Shown one piece after another: positions 37,522 to 46,619 of a stretch of DNA of 64,000 nucleotides (positions are counted from its first letter, which is position 1; each line of letters opens with the position of its first letter). Under the pieces are notes generated by a model. That model was not told where the DNA came from. It saw only the letters and a program-made list of their open reading frames with translations, and searched no databases. This stretch comes from ZC4RG30 sp963812195 (GTDB lineage Bacteria; Pseudomonadota; Gammaproteobacteria; Steroidobacterales; Steroidobacteraceae), in contig CAWEUI010000011.1 of assembly GCA_963812195.1 (NCBI GenBank), positions 124,001 to 188,000 on the forward strand, in the 5' to 3' direction. Position numbers and translations under genes: made by a program.

Positions 37522-38148
37522 GTGACGATGCCCCAGCGCTGCAAGGTACTCATTGCCGACGATCACGCGCTCGTGCGCAACGGCGTGCGGCCGCTGCTCG
37601 AGTCGATCCCGGGTGTCGAGGTCGTCGGCGAGGCCAACAACGGCATCACCGCAATCGCCCTCACCAAGAAGCACAAGCCCGACGTACTCGTCCTCGACAT
37701 CAGCATGCCGCTGGCCGGTGGCACCGCGGTGCTGGGCGAGGTGCGCCGGTTCAGCCCCCATACCCGCATCGCCGTGCTCACCGGCATCGACAGCGCGCGC
37801 AGGCTCGCGCAGATGCAGGCCGGCGGCGCGGAGGTGATCCTGCTCAAGTCGTGCGAGCCCCAGGAGCTGTTGCAGGGCTTTCGGGCGGCCATCGCCGGCT
37901 TGCCGTTCGTCGCCACCGGCGCGCGCTCGCCGCTGGCTTCCCGGGATGCATTCGCGGACCTGACCAGGCGCGAGCAGCAGATTCTCAGCCTGGCGGCCCG
38001 GGGCAACACCAATGCCGAGATCGCGGCACTGCTGAGCATCAGCGGCAAGACCGTGGACAATCACCGCACCAACCTGATGCGCAAGCTCGACGTGCACTCG
38101 GCGGCGGAACTGGCCGCCCTGGCCATACGCGAGGGCTTCGCCGACTGA
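37522..38148 (+). CDS. LuxR/NarL-family response regulator
   Basis: A 208-residue regulator: receiver domain with acidic pair Asp13-Asp14 and phospho-acceptor Asp59 (VLVLDIS), the conserved Lys in VILLKSC, and a C-terminal LuxR helix-turn-helix (LTRREQQILSLAARGNTNAEIAALLSISGKTVDNHRTNLMRKLDV). GTG 37522 or ATG 37528 may start it. The histidine kinase at 32.5-34.4 kb is a possible partner, although they are not adjacent. Confidence 0.9.
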   Translation: MTMPQRCKVLIADDHALVRNGVRPLLESIPGVEVVGEANNGITAIALTKKHKPDVLVLDISMPLAGGTAVLGEVRRFSPHTRIAVLTGIDSARRLAQMQAGGAEVILLKSCEPQELLQGFRAAIAGLPFVATGARSPLASRDAFADLTRREQQILSLAARGNTNAEIAALLSISGKTVDNHRTNLMRKLDVHSAAELAALAIREGFAD

Positions 38149-38158
38149 TCCGGCCGCT

Positions 38159-39097
38159 TCAGCGCCTGGTGCGCGGTTTGATCTGCAATTCCCTGCGGTG
38201 ATAGTCGATCACGAGCTGGTCGACCAGTCCGATGACGTCCATGCCGATCACCATCGCCGGTTCCCTGGTGAACCCCCAGCGCTGGAAGATGTGCAGATCG
38301 GCGAAGGTGACATGCGCATGCTGCACGGACAGCGGTCCGAGCCGGATGTTCGGCAGCACCTTGCCGGTACCGGTCTGCCAGTCGCCGGTCGCGCCCTGCA
38401 CGCGGTCCTCGCTGTTCGTATCGCCGCGGCTGCGGTGCTTGAGCAGCGCCTTCTGCAATGCCAGGTTGCCGACCGTGGCCTGGGCGCCGGTGTCGAAGAT
38501 GGCGCGTACCGTGACACTGCCGACTTGCGCCCGGACGATCAGCAGGTTCAGCTTGTCGGGCAGAAAGCGGATCGTGCCAAAGCCGCGCGCCGCGCTGTGG
38601 TTCTTCGAGCGCGTGATGCTGATGATGTCGTGGCGGAAGTCCATGAAGATGCGGTGGTCCTCCATGCCGGCGGTGCCGAGCAGACCCTGGGCGCCACCGA
38701 ACACGTCGGCGACAACCGGCATGGAATCCGGCTGCAGCAGCAGATCGCCGACCTGCAGGAAGTCCGGCGAAATTGCCGGTTCCACCGAACTGCCGGTGGC
38801 GCCGTGGACCATCACGCGTGAGTAGCGCTCCGGTGGCAGGGCGAGCGCCGTGGCGGTGGCCGTCGTGACAGCCGAATGTTGCGCACCGGTATCCAGCACC
38901 AGCCGGAACGGACCCTTGCCGTCGATCATCACCGGCACCCACACGCGTCCGATGCTGTCGCGCGTGGTCGGTGCCACGTAGCGCGGTACGGGTGCCCTGA
39001 CGACGACCTCCTGCAACTCGTCGTCGGGCGTCGGAACCTGGGCGGTAGCGGCCGCGCCCAGCAGCGCCAGTACCAGTGCCGGTACGTTCATTCCCAT
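38159..39097 (-). CDS. Exported protein with two retropepsin-like aspartic protease domains
   Basis: A 312-residue protein with a signal peptide (about residues 1-19). The first domain has FRLVLDTGAQHSAV (Asp69-Thr-Gly-Ala) and the second VRAIFDTGAQATVGN near residue 203, so two D-T-G-A active-site motifs occur in one chain. Retropepsins are normally homodimers of one such domain, and two in tandem would give a pseudo-dimer like pepsin. The C-terminus VDQLVIDYHRRELQIKPR is typical. It converges on the response regulator gene. Confidence 0.82.
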   Translation of the reverse strand: MGMNVPALVLALLGAAATAQVPTPDDELQEVVVRAPVPRYVAPTTRDSIGRVWVPVMIDGKGPFRLVLDTGAQHSAVTTATATALALPPERYSRVMVHGATGSSVEPAISPDFLQVGDLLLQPDSMPVVADVFGGAQGLLGTAGMEDHRIFMDFRHDIISITRSKNHSAARGFGTIRFLPDKLNLLIVRAQVGSVTVRAIFDTGAQATVGNLALQKALLKHRSRGDTNSEDRVQGATGDWQTGTGKVLPNIRLGPLSVQHAHVTFADLHIFQRWGFTREPAMVIGMDVIGLVDQLVIDYHRRELQIKPRTRR

Positions 39098-39135
39098 CCC
39101 CCCGCGCCGGTGAGGCGCGATCGCAGCGGCAGGCC

Positions 39136-39681
39136 CTACCAGATCAGGTCATCGGGAACGACGTAGTCCTTGTACGGGTCGTCGGCTGCAGGCGCCGCCG
39201 CGGGCTTGTTCAGATGCAGCAGTGCCTTCTCGACACGCGCGCCCACCTGCTCGCCGATGGCGGCCGGTACGAAGGCGAAGCGCCCCTCGCAGCGCACGAT
39301 GGCCAGTTCGCCGGCAACCAGGCGCGCGCGCAGCTCGGGGGTCACCGCCACGCGGTGGATCTCCGTGCCGTGCTGGAAATTGTAGAAGTCCTCGGTCTCC
39401 ACCCGCGCGATCTGGTGCGCAGCCACGAGCTGCCTGATCTCGGCGTAACGGGCGCGCCGCTCAAGCTTTGCCTGCTTGCGCCGGTTCAGTTCGGCGTCGC
39501 GCGCGGCCTTTTCGGCGGCCGCCTTCTGGGCCGCGATTTCCTGGCGGGAGGGCCCCTGCGGCTTGCGCCGTCCGCGCGGCGCGGCAAACTGCGCCCGGCG
39601 CTGCTGCGCCTCGGCCTTCTGCACCTGCTGTTCGTCCACCAGGCCGGCTTTCAGTAGTTGTTCGCGCAGTGAAAGGCTCAT
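39136..39681 (-). CDS. DUF2058 (YaiL) family protein
   Basis: A 181-residue cytosolic protein. The N-terminus LREQLLKAGLVDEQQVQKAEAQQRRAQ and the downstream TEDFYNFQHGTEIHRVAVT with CEGRFAFVPAAIGEQVGAR are diagnostic of DUF2058. A long charged coiled coil (residues about 25-90, rich in Gln/Ala/Arg/Lys) lies in between. Function is unknown; YaiL has been linked to nucleoprotein-associated complexes. An ATG three codons upstream could also start it; neither has a good ribosome site. Confidence 0.85.
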   Translation of the reverse strand: MSLSLREQLLKAGLVDEQQVQKAEAQQRRAQFAAPRGRRKPQGPSRQEIAAQKAAAEKAARDAELNRRKQAKLERRARYAEIRQLVAAHQIARVETEDFYNFQHGTEIHRVAVTPELRARLVAGELAIVRCEGRFAFVPAAIGEQVGARVEKALLHLNKPAAAPAADDPYKDYVVPDDLIW

Positions 39682-39748
39682 GGAGGGCATTCTAGCGTTC
39701 TGGAACCGGGGCGCGCTGGAGTACGATTGGCACAAAGGAGAACTGACC

Positions 39749-40369
39749 ATGCAGCGATTTACCGTGATTTCAGCGATTGCCCTGCTCGTACTTGCGCCGG
39801 CAGCCTTTGCGGTGCCGGATGCCGACGGCAACGTCACCTCCACGCCGCCGCCGGACCTGTCGCAGGACGCGGTGATGAAGGCGCGCATCAGCTACAACAT
39901 CGGCTTCCAGGATTTTCAGAAGACGAAGGAGCTGGAGCTGGCGGGCGCCTCGCTCACCGGCGCCAAGGCGCGCGAGAACGAGAAGGCCGTGATGGCGGGC
40001 TTCGCCGCCGAGCGCGAGCGCTTCCGCAGTGCCGCGGCCACCGACCCCAGCCTGAAGGAAGCCTGGAACATGCTCGGCTACACCAGCCGCCGGCTGGGCG
40101 ACTACGACGAGTCCCTGATGGCCTACGACAAGGCCCTGAAGCTGCAGCCCGATTACCCCGAGGCCATCGAGTACCGCGCCGAACTGTTCGTGCTCACCGG
40201 ACGCTTCGCGGACGCCAAGGCGGCCTACGCCTCGTTGCTGAAGTCCTCGCCCTCCTATGCGGGCACGCTCAAGGCGTCGATGCAGGACTTCATCAAGAGC
40301 AAGCAGACGGTGCCGGCGGTCAGCCCGGCTGATCGCGCGGAATTCGCCAGCTGGGTCGCCTCGCTATAG
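39749..40369 (+). CDS. Exported TPR-repeat protein
   Basis: A 206-residue protein with a signal peptide (MQRFTVISAIALLVLAPAAFA) and at least two to three TPR-like helical repeats (AWNMLGYTSRRLGDYDESLMAYDKALKLQPDYPEAIEYRAELFVLTGRFADAKAAY). AAAGGAG lies eight bases upstream of the ATG. It is probably a periplasmic scaffold. Its 3' end overlaps the convergent amine oxidase gene by six bases. Confidence 0.85.
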   Translation: MQRFTVISAIALLVLAPAAFAVPDADGNVTSTPPPDLSQDAVMKARISYNIGFQDFQKTKELELAGASLTGAKARENEKAVMAGFAAERERFRSAAATDPSLKEAWNMLGYTSRRLGDYDESLMAYDKALKLQPDYPEAIEYRAELFVLTGRFADAKAAYASLLKSSPSYAGTLKASMQDFIKSKQTVPAVSPADRAEFASWVASL

Positions 40370-41581
40370 CAGTTGTTCGGCCGCCTGCGTGCCCGAGGCC
40401 CAGGCGCCGTGCAACGTGCCGTAGTGGCGCACCGAGCAGGCTTCGCCGGCGAACCGCAGGCGCGCTGAAACGCGGGTGCCCAGCACTTCACGGCTGCCCG
40501 CGTGGCCCGGCCGCGCCGCCGAGTACGAACCCCGCGACCACGGGTCGCCACCCCAGGCGGTGCTGAGCGCGGGGCCGAGTTCATTGAGGACCTCCGCGCC
40601 GAAGACATGGCGCAGTTCCTCGCGTGCGAAATCGGCCAGTTCGCCGCGCTCTTCCAGCTCCCGCGACAGCTCGCCGCCCAGAAAGGCCATCAGCAGCGGC
40701 TGGTCGGCCACGTTGGCGGTCCAGCTGCAGGTGCGCGAAGTCTGTGCAGAACCGATGAAGTGGCGCGTGCCGCCACTGGCGAAGCGCCCCTCGCGGATCC
40801 GGAAGAACACCTTGTTGGCGACGCCCAGCGGCAGGTTCTCGCAGGCCTGCTGCATTTCAGGCGGCAGTGCCGGTGTAAAGCCGATGGCGCCGCGCGCCAG
40901 CACCGTGGGCGGTACGGTGACGATGGCGCTCGCCGCCTCGACACGTCCGGATGTGGTTTCGATGCGCACCGTGTCGCCGCCCCAGTCGATGGCCGACACC
41001 TGTGCGCCCAGCCGGATCGGCAGGTCCCGGGCCGCGGCGGCAACCACCGCGCCCAGCCCCTCGCGCACGGCCCAGTCGTGTTCGGAGTCCGCGTAGCGGC
41101 AGAAATCCACCGTCGAGGCCTGGCTGCTCTCCACGCCCACCGCCCAGGTCATCACCGCATCGAAGCGTGCGCGGAAGTCATCCTGCGGCAGCACGTCGGA
41201 CACGGCCACGTCCCGCCCGGCTTCGGCCGCCGCTTCGATCAGCCGCTGGTAGCGCTCATAGCCGGCGATCACGGCAGCCTGCTCCGGCCCGGAGGGCGCC
41301 TGGCTGCCGACGTGCGCGCTCGGACCCCAGCCCGGTTCGCGCCGGATCACCGTGAAGCCGAAGCGTTCGGCGAGCCCGGTCCAGGCGTTGGCATTGGCGA
41401 AATGCAGCCAGGCCGCGCCCATGTCGGCCGGCACGCCCAGCGACTGGTCGACCACGGCGCGTCCGCCGACGCGCTGGCGGGCTTCCAGCAACACGATGCG
41501 CCGACCGGCTGCAACCAGGCGCCGCCCCGCCGCGATGCCGGCCGCGCCCGCCCCGACGATGGCCACATCCAACACACTCAT
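40364..41581 (-). CDS. Flavin monoamine oxidase family protein
   Basis: A 405-residue FAD enzyme of the monoamine/polyamine oxidase family. The N-terminal dinucleotide site is DVAIVGAGAAGIAAGRRL, followed by LLEARQRVGGRAVVDQ and DMGAAWLH. The C-terminal FAD motif is RLRFAGEACSVRHYGTLHGAWASGTQAA. A conserved HxW/CSWTANV region lies near residue 310. It oxidises an amine or a similar C-N bond; the substrate is unknown. It converges with the TPR gene and diverges from the carbonic anhydrase. Confidence 0.88.
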   Translation of the reverse strand: MSVLDVAIVGAGAAGIAAGRRLVAAGRRIVLLEARQRVGGRAVVDQSLGVPADMGAAWLHFANANAWTGLAERFGFTVIRREPGWGPSAHVGSQAPSGPEQAAVIAGYERYQRLIEAAAEAGRDVAVSDVLPQDDFRARFDAVMTWAVGVESSQASTVDFCRYADSEHDWAVREGLGAVVAAAARDLPIRLGAQVSAIDWGGDTVRIETTSGRVEAASAIVTVPPTVLARGAIGFTPALPPEMQQACENLPLGVANKVFFRIREGRFASGGTRHFIGSAQTSRTCSWTANVADQPLLMAFLGGELSRELEERGELADFAREELRHVFGAEVLNELGPALSTAWGGDPWSRGSYSAARPGHAGSREVLGTRVSARLRFAGEACSVRHYGTLHGAWASGTQAAEQLL

Positions 41582-41616
41582 ATGCGCGCCAGTCTACATT
41601 GCTAACATCGCAGTCC

Positions 41617-42264
41617 ATGAGCGGACTGGAACAACTGCTGTCCAACAACCGGCGATGGGCAGGCGATGCGACGCGGCGCGACCCGCAGTTCTTCTCGCGG
41701 CTGGTGGCGCAGCAGGCGCCGCGCTACCTGTGGATCGGCTGCGCCGACAGCCGCGTGCCCGCCAACGAAATCACCGGCCTGGCACCGGGCGAGATGTTCG
41801 TGCATCGCAATGTCGCGAACCTGGTCGTGCACACCGACCTGAACTGTCTGTCGGTGATCCAGTTCGCGGTGGAAGTGCTGCGCGTCCAGGACATCATCGT
41901 CACCGGCCATTACGGCTGCGGCGGCATTGCCGCGGCGCTGGGTTCGGCCTCGCTCGGCCTGATCGACAACTGGCTGCGCCACGTGCAGGACGTCCGAGAC
42001 CGGCACCCGGAGAAACTCGCCGCGGCCGGCCAGGCGGCGGCGGACCGGCTGTGCGAACTGAACGTGCTGGAACAGGCCGTGAACGTGTGCCGCACCACGA
42101 TCGTCAAGGACGCCTGGAATCGCGGCCAGCAGGTGGCCGTGCACGGGCTCATCTATTCCGTGGCCGACGGCCTGCTGAAGGATCTGAACTTCCGCGCCAG
42201 CGGCGATTCGGACAGCGGCGAGGTGTTCGAAGCGGCCGTCGCGGGGCTGGCGCCGCCGCGCTAG
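41617..42264 (+). CDS. Beta-carbonic anhydrase
   Basis: A 215-residue beta-class enzyme interconverting CO2 and bicarbonate. Zn ligands are Cys42, His98 and Cys101, with the Asp44-Arg46 dyad (GCADSRVP), and the GHYGCGG motif is intact. The AHRNVAN-like FVHRNVANLV is also typical. The ATG at 41617 gives the usual N-terminus. It ends inside the CTAG that also gives the stop of the convergent RND gene. Confidence 0.95.
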   Translation: MSGLEQLLSNNRRWAGDATRRDPQFFSRLVAQQAPRYLWIGCADSRVPANEITGLAPGEMFVHRNVANLVVHTDLNCLSVIQFAVEVLRVQDIIVTGHYGCGGIAAALGSASLGLIDNWLRHVQDVRDRHPEKLAAAGQAAADRLCELNVLEQAVNVCRTTIVKDAWNRGQQVAVHGLIYSVADGLLKDLNFRASGDSDSGEVFEAAVAGLAPPR

Positions 42265-45200
42265 TGCGCCGGATCGGCGGCGCCGGTCGCGGGCGCCTTG
42301 TCTTGCGGGTGGCCGCTCTTGCGACGCAGCCAGTCGCGCACCCGATGCTCCAGGCCGTCCATCAGCGTGTACAGCACCGGCACCACGAACAGCGACAGCG
42401 CGGTGGAGGCGATCAGGCCGCCGATGACCGCCGCGCCCATCGGCGCACGGAAGCTGTTGCCACCGTGCAGGTTGATCGTGATCGGGATCATGCCGGCGAT
42501 CATGGCGATGGTGGTCATCACGATCGGGCGGGCGCGCTTGCCGCAGGCGTCCTTGATCGCGTCGTGACGCGACAGGCCGTGCTCGCGCCGCGCCATCACG
42601 ATGTACTCGACCAGCAGGATGGAGTTCTTGGTCACGATGCCCATCAGCGTCAGCAGGCCGATCAGTGCCGGCAGGGAAATCTCCATGCGGAACAGGAACA
42701 GCATCACGATGGCGCCGCCGGCCGAGGGCGGCAACGCCGACAGGATGGTCACCGGCTGGACCACGTCGTGGAACAGCAGCACCAGCAATGCGTAGATGCA
42801 GAAGACGCCGATGACCATGGCCAGGCCGAAACCCTGGAACACCTCGCTCATGAGCTGCGATTCGCCGGTCTCCACGGTATGCACGCCCGCCGGCAGGTTC
42901 TGCATGGCCGGCAGCGCCTTGATCTTGTCGTTGGCATCGCCCAGCGGCATGACGCCGCGGTCGGCGTAGATGGTGATGTTGCGGCTGCGGTCGTAGCGGT
43001 TGATCTGGGATGGTCCGGCGCCGAAGCTGACATTCGCGACATTCTCCAGTGGCACCGGGCCACGCGCGGAGGGCACGGGCAGCAGCCGGATCTGGTCGAT
43101 GTTGGAACGCGCCTTGTCGGCAAGCCGCACGCGGATGGGAATCTGCCGGTCCGGCAGGTTCATCTTGGAAAGATTCAGCGTGATGTCGCCGCTGGTGGCG
43201 ATACGCGTGGCCTGGCTGATCGCCGCGGTGGTGACGCCCAGCTCGGCGGCACGCGCGGGCAGCGGGCGGATCTCCAGTTCCGGCTGCAGCAGGCTGGCGC
43301 TGGTAGTCACATTGGTCAGCCCGGGGACCTGCCGCAGCTCGCGCACCACGTTGGACGCCGCGCTCGCCAGCTTGTTCGAGTCGTCACCGGTCAGGGTGAT
43401 CTGCACCGGCCCGCCGCCCGGGCCGCCGCTGTTGCCGCCCTGGATACGCACGCCGGGGATCTTGCGCAGGTCCGCGGTCATCAGCTGCTGCAGATCCTGT
43501 TGCGAGCGCTCGCGATCGGAGCGGTCGGTGAGCGCCACGAAGGTGTTGGCGCTGCGCGGCGTGATGCTCACGGTGACGTGCTTGACCTCCGGATAGGTCT
43601 TGAGCCGCCGCAGGATGTCGCTGGCCACATCGCGCGAATCATCCATCGTGGAACCCGGCGGCAGGCTCACGTTCAGATTCACCAGCCCGAAATCCTGTGC
43701 CGGCTGGAAGCCTCTTGGCAGGACAAGGGCGAGCGCGAAGGCACCGGCCATCAGTATCGTGGCGGCCGCCACGGTGGTCTTGCGGTGGGCCAGCACCCAG
43801 TCCACCTTGGCCAGATACCACAGCTTGAAGGGGCCGGGATGTTCCAGCTCCATTTCCGGCCTCATCAGCCGCGAGGCCATCAGCGGCGTGAGCGTTCGCG
43901 CCACCAGCAGCGAGAACAGCACCGCCACGGTGGCCGTGAACGCGAACGGCTTGAAGAACTCGCCCGGGATGCCGCCCATGAAGGCCACCGGGATGAACAC
44001 CGCGCACAACGTCAGCGAAGTGGCGACCACCGCCAGACCGATTTCGATGGCGGCGTCGGTGGCTGCCTGCATGGGCGGTTTGCCCATGCGCAAGTGGCGC
44101 ACGTTGTTCTCGATCTCGACGATGGCGTCGTCCACCAGCATGCCGATGACCAGCGACAACGCCAGCATGGTCAGCGTGTTCATCGAGAAGCCGAACACAT
44201 ACAGCGCCCAGAAGCTGGGGATCACCGACAGCGGCAACGCCGCGGCGGAAATCAGCGTGGCGCGCATGTTGCGCAGGAAGAGCCACACCACGGCGATGGC
44301 CAGCAGGGCGCCCTCGACCAGCATGGTCATGGAATCGCGAAACTGCGTGCGGATCTCCCGGTCGGAGACCGCGTTGATCTCGCTGATCTTGATCTCCGGG
44401 TACCTTGCCTGCAGTTCCTTGACCGCCTTGCGCGCGCCGTCGGCGACCTTGACCGCGCCCTCGCCCCAGGCGCGGAACACGCGGAAGCCGATCACCGGCT
44501 GGCCGTCCAGGCGCACTTCCTGGCGTACCTCGGCGGCCTGGTCGCGCACGGTGGAGATCGCGTCGAGCCGCACGCTGCGGCCGTCGCTCAGCGAGATCGG
44601 CAGGGCCTCCAGCTGCTGAATTGTGCTGATCGTGCCCAGGGTGCGCACGCTCTGTTCCTGCGCGCCGATGCGGGTCTCGCCGCCGGGCAGTTCCACCTGG
44701 GTGCTGACCAGCTGGCGCGACACGTCGCCGGCGGTCACGCCCAGCGCGGCCATGCGATCCGGATCCAGGTTGACGCGGACCTCGCGATCCACGCCCCCGA
44801 TGCGGCTGACCTGGCCGACGCCGTCCACCCCGGACAGTGCGCGGATCACGTTCAGGTCGACGAACCAGGACAGCTCGGTGTCGGAGAGCTTGTCGGACGC
44901 CACCGCGAAGGTCAGCACCGGATCACCGGCAGTGGTGGCCCGCGAAACCACCGGCTCGGTGGCATCCTGCGGCAGGTCCGGACGGATGCGCGAGATGGCA
45001 TCGCGCACGTCGTCCATGGCCTGGGACAGGTCGGTGCCGAACTGGAACTCGATGTTGGTCTGCGAGTTGCCCTGCGTGACCGTGGAGGTGATGTGCTGGA
45101 TGCCCACGATGTTGGCGACCGCATCCTCGACCTTGCGCGTGACCTCGGTCTCCATCTGCGAGGGCGGCGTGCCGGCATAGCTGACGGATACGCCAACGTA

Positions 45201-45329
45201 CGGAAAGGCGATGTCCGGCTGGTTCTGCACGGCCAGCCGCGGAAAGCTGATGAGCCCGCCCACCACCAGCGCGAGGAACATCATGATCACCGGAACCGGG
45301 TTGCGGATGGACCAGGTGACGAAGTTCAC
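42261..45329 (-). CDS. RND efflux transporter permease (AcrB/HAE1 family)
   Basis: A 1022-residue inner-membrane proton/drug antiporter from GTG 45329 (GAGGTGG upstream). The layout is TM1, a large periplasmic porter loop (IRPDLPQDATEPVV, LYVFGFSMNTLTML then the proton-relay LVIGMLVDDAIVEIENN with the Asp-Asp pair), six more helices, a second porter loop (GPVQITLTG, LPSARGPVPLENV-like segments) and the C-terminal helices with FFSRRKS-like tail. TolC is not adjacent. The partner adaptor is upstream, and both are transcribed away from a MarR gene. Confidence 0.93.
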   Translation of the reverse strand: MNFVTWSIRNPVPVIMMFLALVVGGLISFPRLAVQNQPDIAFPYVGVSVSYAGTPPSQMETEVTRKVEDAVANIVGIQHITSTVTQGNSQTNIEFQFGTDLSQAMDDVRDAISRIRPDLPQDATEPVVSRATTAGDPVLTFAVASDKLSDTELSWFVDLNVIRALSGVDGVGQVSRIGGVDREVRVNLDPDRMAALGVTAGDVSRQLVSTQVELPGGETRIGAQEQSVRTLGTISTIQQLEALPISLSDGRSVRLDAISTVRDQAAEVRQEVRLDGQPVIGFRVFRAWGEGAVKVADGARKAVKELQARYPEIKISEINAVSDREIRTQFRDSMTMLVEGALLAIAVVWLFLRNMRATLISAAALPLSVIPSFWALYVFGFSMNTLTMLALSLVIGMLVDDAIVEIENNVRHLRMGKPPMQAATDAAIEIGLAVVATSLTLCAVFIPVAFMGGIPGEFFKPFAFTATVAVLFSLLVARTLTPLMASRLMRPEMELEHPGPFKLWYLAKVDWVLAHRKTTVAAATILMAGAFALALVLPRGFQPAQDFGLVNLNVSLPPGSTMDDSRDVASDILRRLKTYPEVKHVTVSITPRSANTFVALTDRSDRERSQQDLQQLMTADLRKIPGVRIQGGNSGGPGGGPVQITLTGDDSNKLASAASNVVRELRQVPGLTNVTTSASLLQPELEIRPLPARAAELGVTTAAISQATRIATSGDITLNLSKMNLPDRQIPIRVRLADKARSNIDQIRLLPVPSARGPVPLENVANVSFGAGPSQINRYDRSRNITIYADRGVMPLGDANDKIKALPAMQNLPAGVHTVETGESQLMSEVFQGFGLAMVIGVFCIYALLVLLFHDVVQPVTILSALPPSAGGAIVMLFLFRMEISLPALIGLLTLMGIVTKNSILLVEYIVMARREHGLSRHDAIKDACGKRARPIVMTTIAMIAGMIPITINLHGGNSFRAPMGAAVIGGLIASTALSLFVVPVLYTLMDGLEHRVRDWLRRKSGHPQDKAPATGAADPAH

Positions 45330-45372
45330 GGTGCCACCTCGACGCAGCGGCGCCCCGGGCAAACAGGCAGGT

Positions 45373-46527
45373 TCACAGGCTGTCCTGCGCGGTGCGGGCC
45401 ACGCGCTCGGCGGCCACATCATTGGCGATGTTCACGATGTCCCCGTCCTTCAGGAACCCGGCGCCCTTGACCGCCACGACCTCGCCGGCCGCCAGGCCGT
45501 CGGAGATCTCCATTTCATCGCCGTACACGCCGGCCTGCGTGACGCGGCGGCGCTCGACCGAGTTCTTGCCCTTGAGCACGAACACGTAGCTGTAGCCGTC
45601 CTGCACCACGACGCTGGCCACGGGCACCAGCAGTCCGGGGCCGGTGCCGGCCTCGATCTTGCCGCGCGCGAACATGCCGGGCCGCGCGTCACCGCCGGTG
45701 ATGTCCACGTACACCAGGCCGGTGCGGTTGCTGGTCTGCACGGTTGGTGCGACGGTGCGCACGCGGCCCTTGAGTATGGCACCGTCCACCGCGGTGACTT
45801 CCGCGGCCTGTCCGACCTTGATGCGTTGCAGCTGCGCCTCGGGTACTTCGGCGCGCCACTCCACGCGATCCTTGCGCAGCATGCGCAGCATTTCCGCGCC
45901 GGTCTGCGCGATCTGGCCGACGCTGACAGAGCGCGAGGTGATCGTGCCCCAGTCCGGCGCCGTGACTGTGCCGTAGCGCAGGCGCAGCTCGGCGGTGGTC
46001 ACGTCCGACCGGGCGGTATCCACACGGGCCTTGGCGGCCACATCGTCGGCCTTGAGTTGATCCAGGTTCGCCATCGACAGCGCGCCGGAAACGGACACCG
46101 ATTCACCACGGCGCAGGGCCGCGGCGGCGTTCACTTCCGCCGCCTGCGCGCTGCGCAATGCCGCGCGCTTGGATTCCAGGTCCGCCTGCAGCAGGTCGGT
46201 GGACAGCCGCACCAGTGGCTGGCCCTTCTTCACATGCGAGCCCACGTCCACCAGCACCTCGGCCACGCGGTAACCGCCGACTTCCGGGCTGATGATGATT
46301 TCCTGCCAGGGGTAGATGGAACCCGTGGCCGGCACGGTGCGCACCAGTTGCCGGTCTGCCACGCGGGTGGTGGTGATGGTCAGCGCCGCACTTTCGTTGG
46401 CCTTGGTCCTGGAGGCGCTTGCGCCGCCGCTGTCCGACTGCCCGGATTTACCCCAGCCGCAACCGGCCAGCAGGGCCATCAGCAGCAGAATGGGGAGGGA
46501 GGCGTAGCGGGGCGGGCGGGGGCGCAT
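45373..46527 (-). CDS. RND efflux periplasmic adaptor (membrane fusion lipoprotein)
   Basis: A 384-residue lipoprotein (lipobox LLAGC, Cys about 22). It has the beta-barrel and lipoyl halves (PEVGGYRVAEVLVDVGSHVKKGQPLVRL), an alpha-helical hairpin of about 75 residues and a C-terminal membrane-proximal domain. It connects the permease to an outer-membrane channel. It is 43 bases upstream of the permease gene and divergent from marR. Confidence 0.92.
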   Translation of the reverse strand: MRPRPPRYASLPILLLMALLAGCGWGKSGQSDSGGASASRTKANESAALTITTTRVADRQLVRTVPATGSIYPWQEIIISPEVGGYRVAEVLVDVGSHVKKGQPLVRLSTDLLQADLESKRAALRSAQAAEVNAAAALRRGESVSVSGALSMANLDQLKADDVAAKARVDTARSDVTTAELRLRYGTVTAPDWGTITSRSVSVGQIAQTGAEMLRMLRKDRVEWRAEVPEAQLQRIKVGQAAEVTAVDGAILKGRVRTVAPTVQTSNRTGLVYVDITGGDARPGMFARGKIEAGTGPGLLVPVASVVVQDGYSYVFVLKGKNSVERRRVTQAGVYGDEMEISDGLAAGEVVAVKGAGFLKDGDIVNIANDVAAERVARTAQDSL

Positions 46528-46566
46528 GGGTAGGTCCGGGAGTAAAGGCGGATATTAAGGGGCGGA

Positions 46567-46608
46567 CCTGATATCTTGTGCCATATCAGGTGGCTGATAG
46601 AATATCAG
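46567..46608. promoter_or_regulatory. Candidate MarR operator array
   Basis: CCTGATAT (46567-46574) and ATATCAGG (46583-46590) form a perfect 8-bp inverted repeat with an 8-base spacer. CTGATA (46594-46599) and TATCAG (46603-46608) form a second, with three bases between. ATATCAGGTG recurs 19 bases apart. The array fills the divergent gap between the RND adaptor and marR, and the second repeat reaches the marR ribosome site. It probably binds the adjacent MarR-type regulator. Confidence 0.75.
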
Positions 46609-46619
46609 GTGCCTTATTT

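Noticed and set aside
41352..45470. Very long open frame (about 1370 codons) opposite the RND permease and amine oxidase
   Set aside because: It is antisense to two clear genes; its composition (Arg/His/Gln/Gly-rich, no domain) is that of a GC-driven shadow frame.
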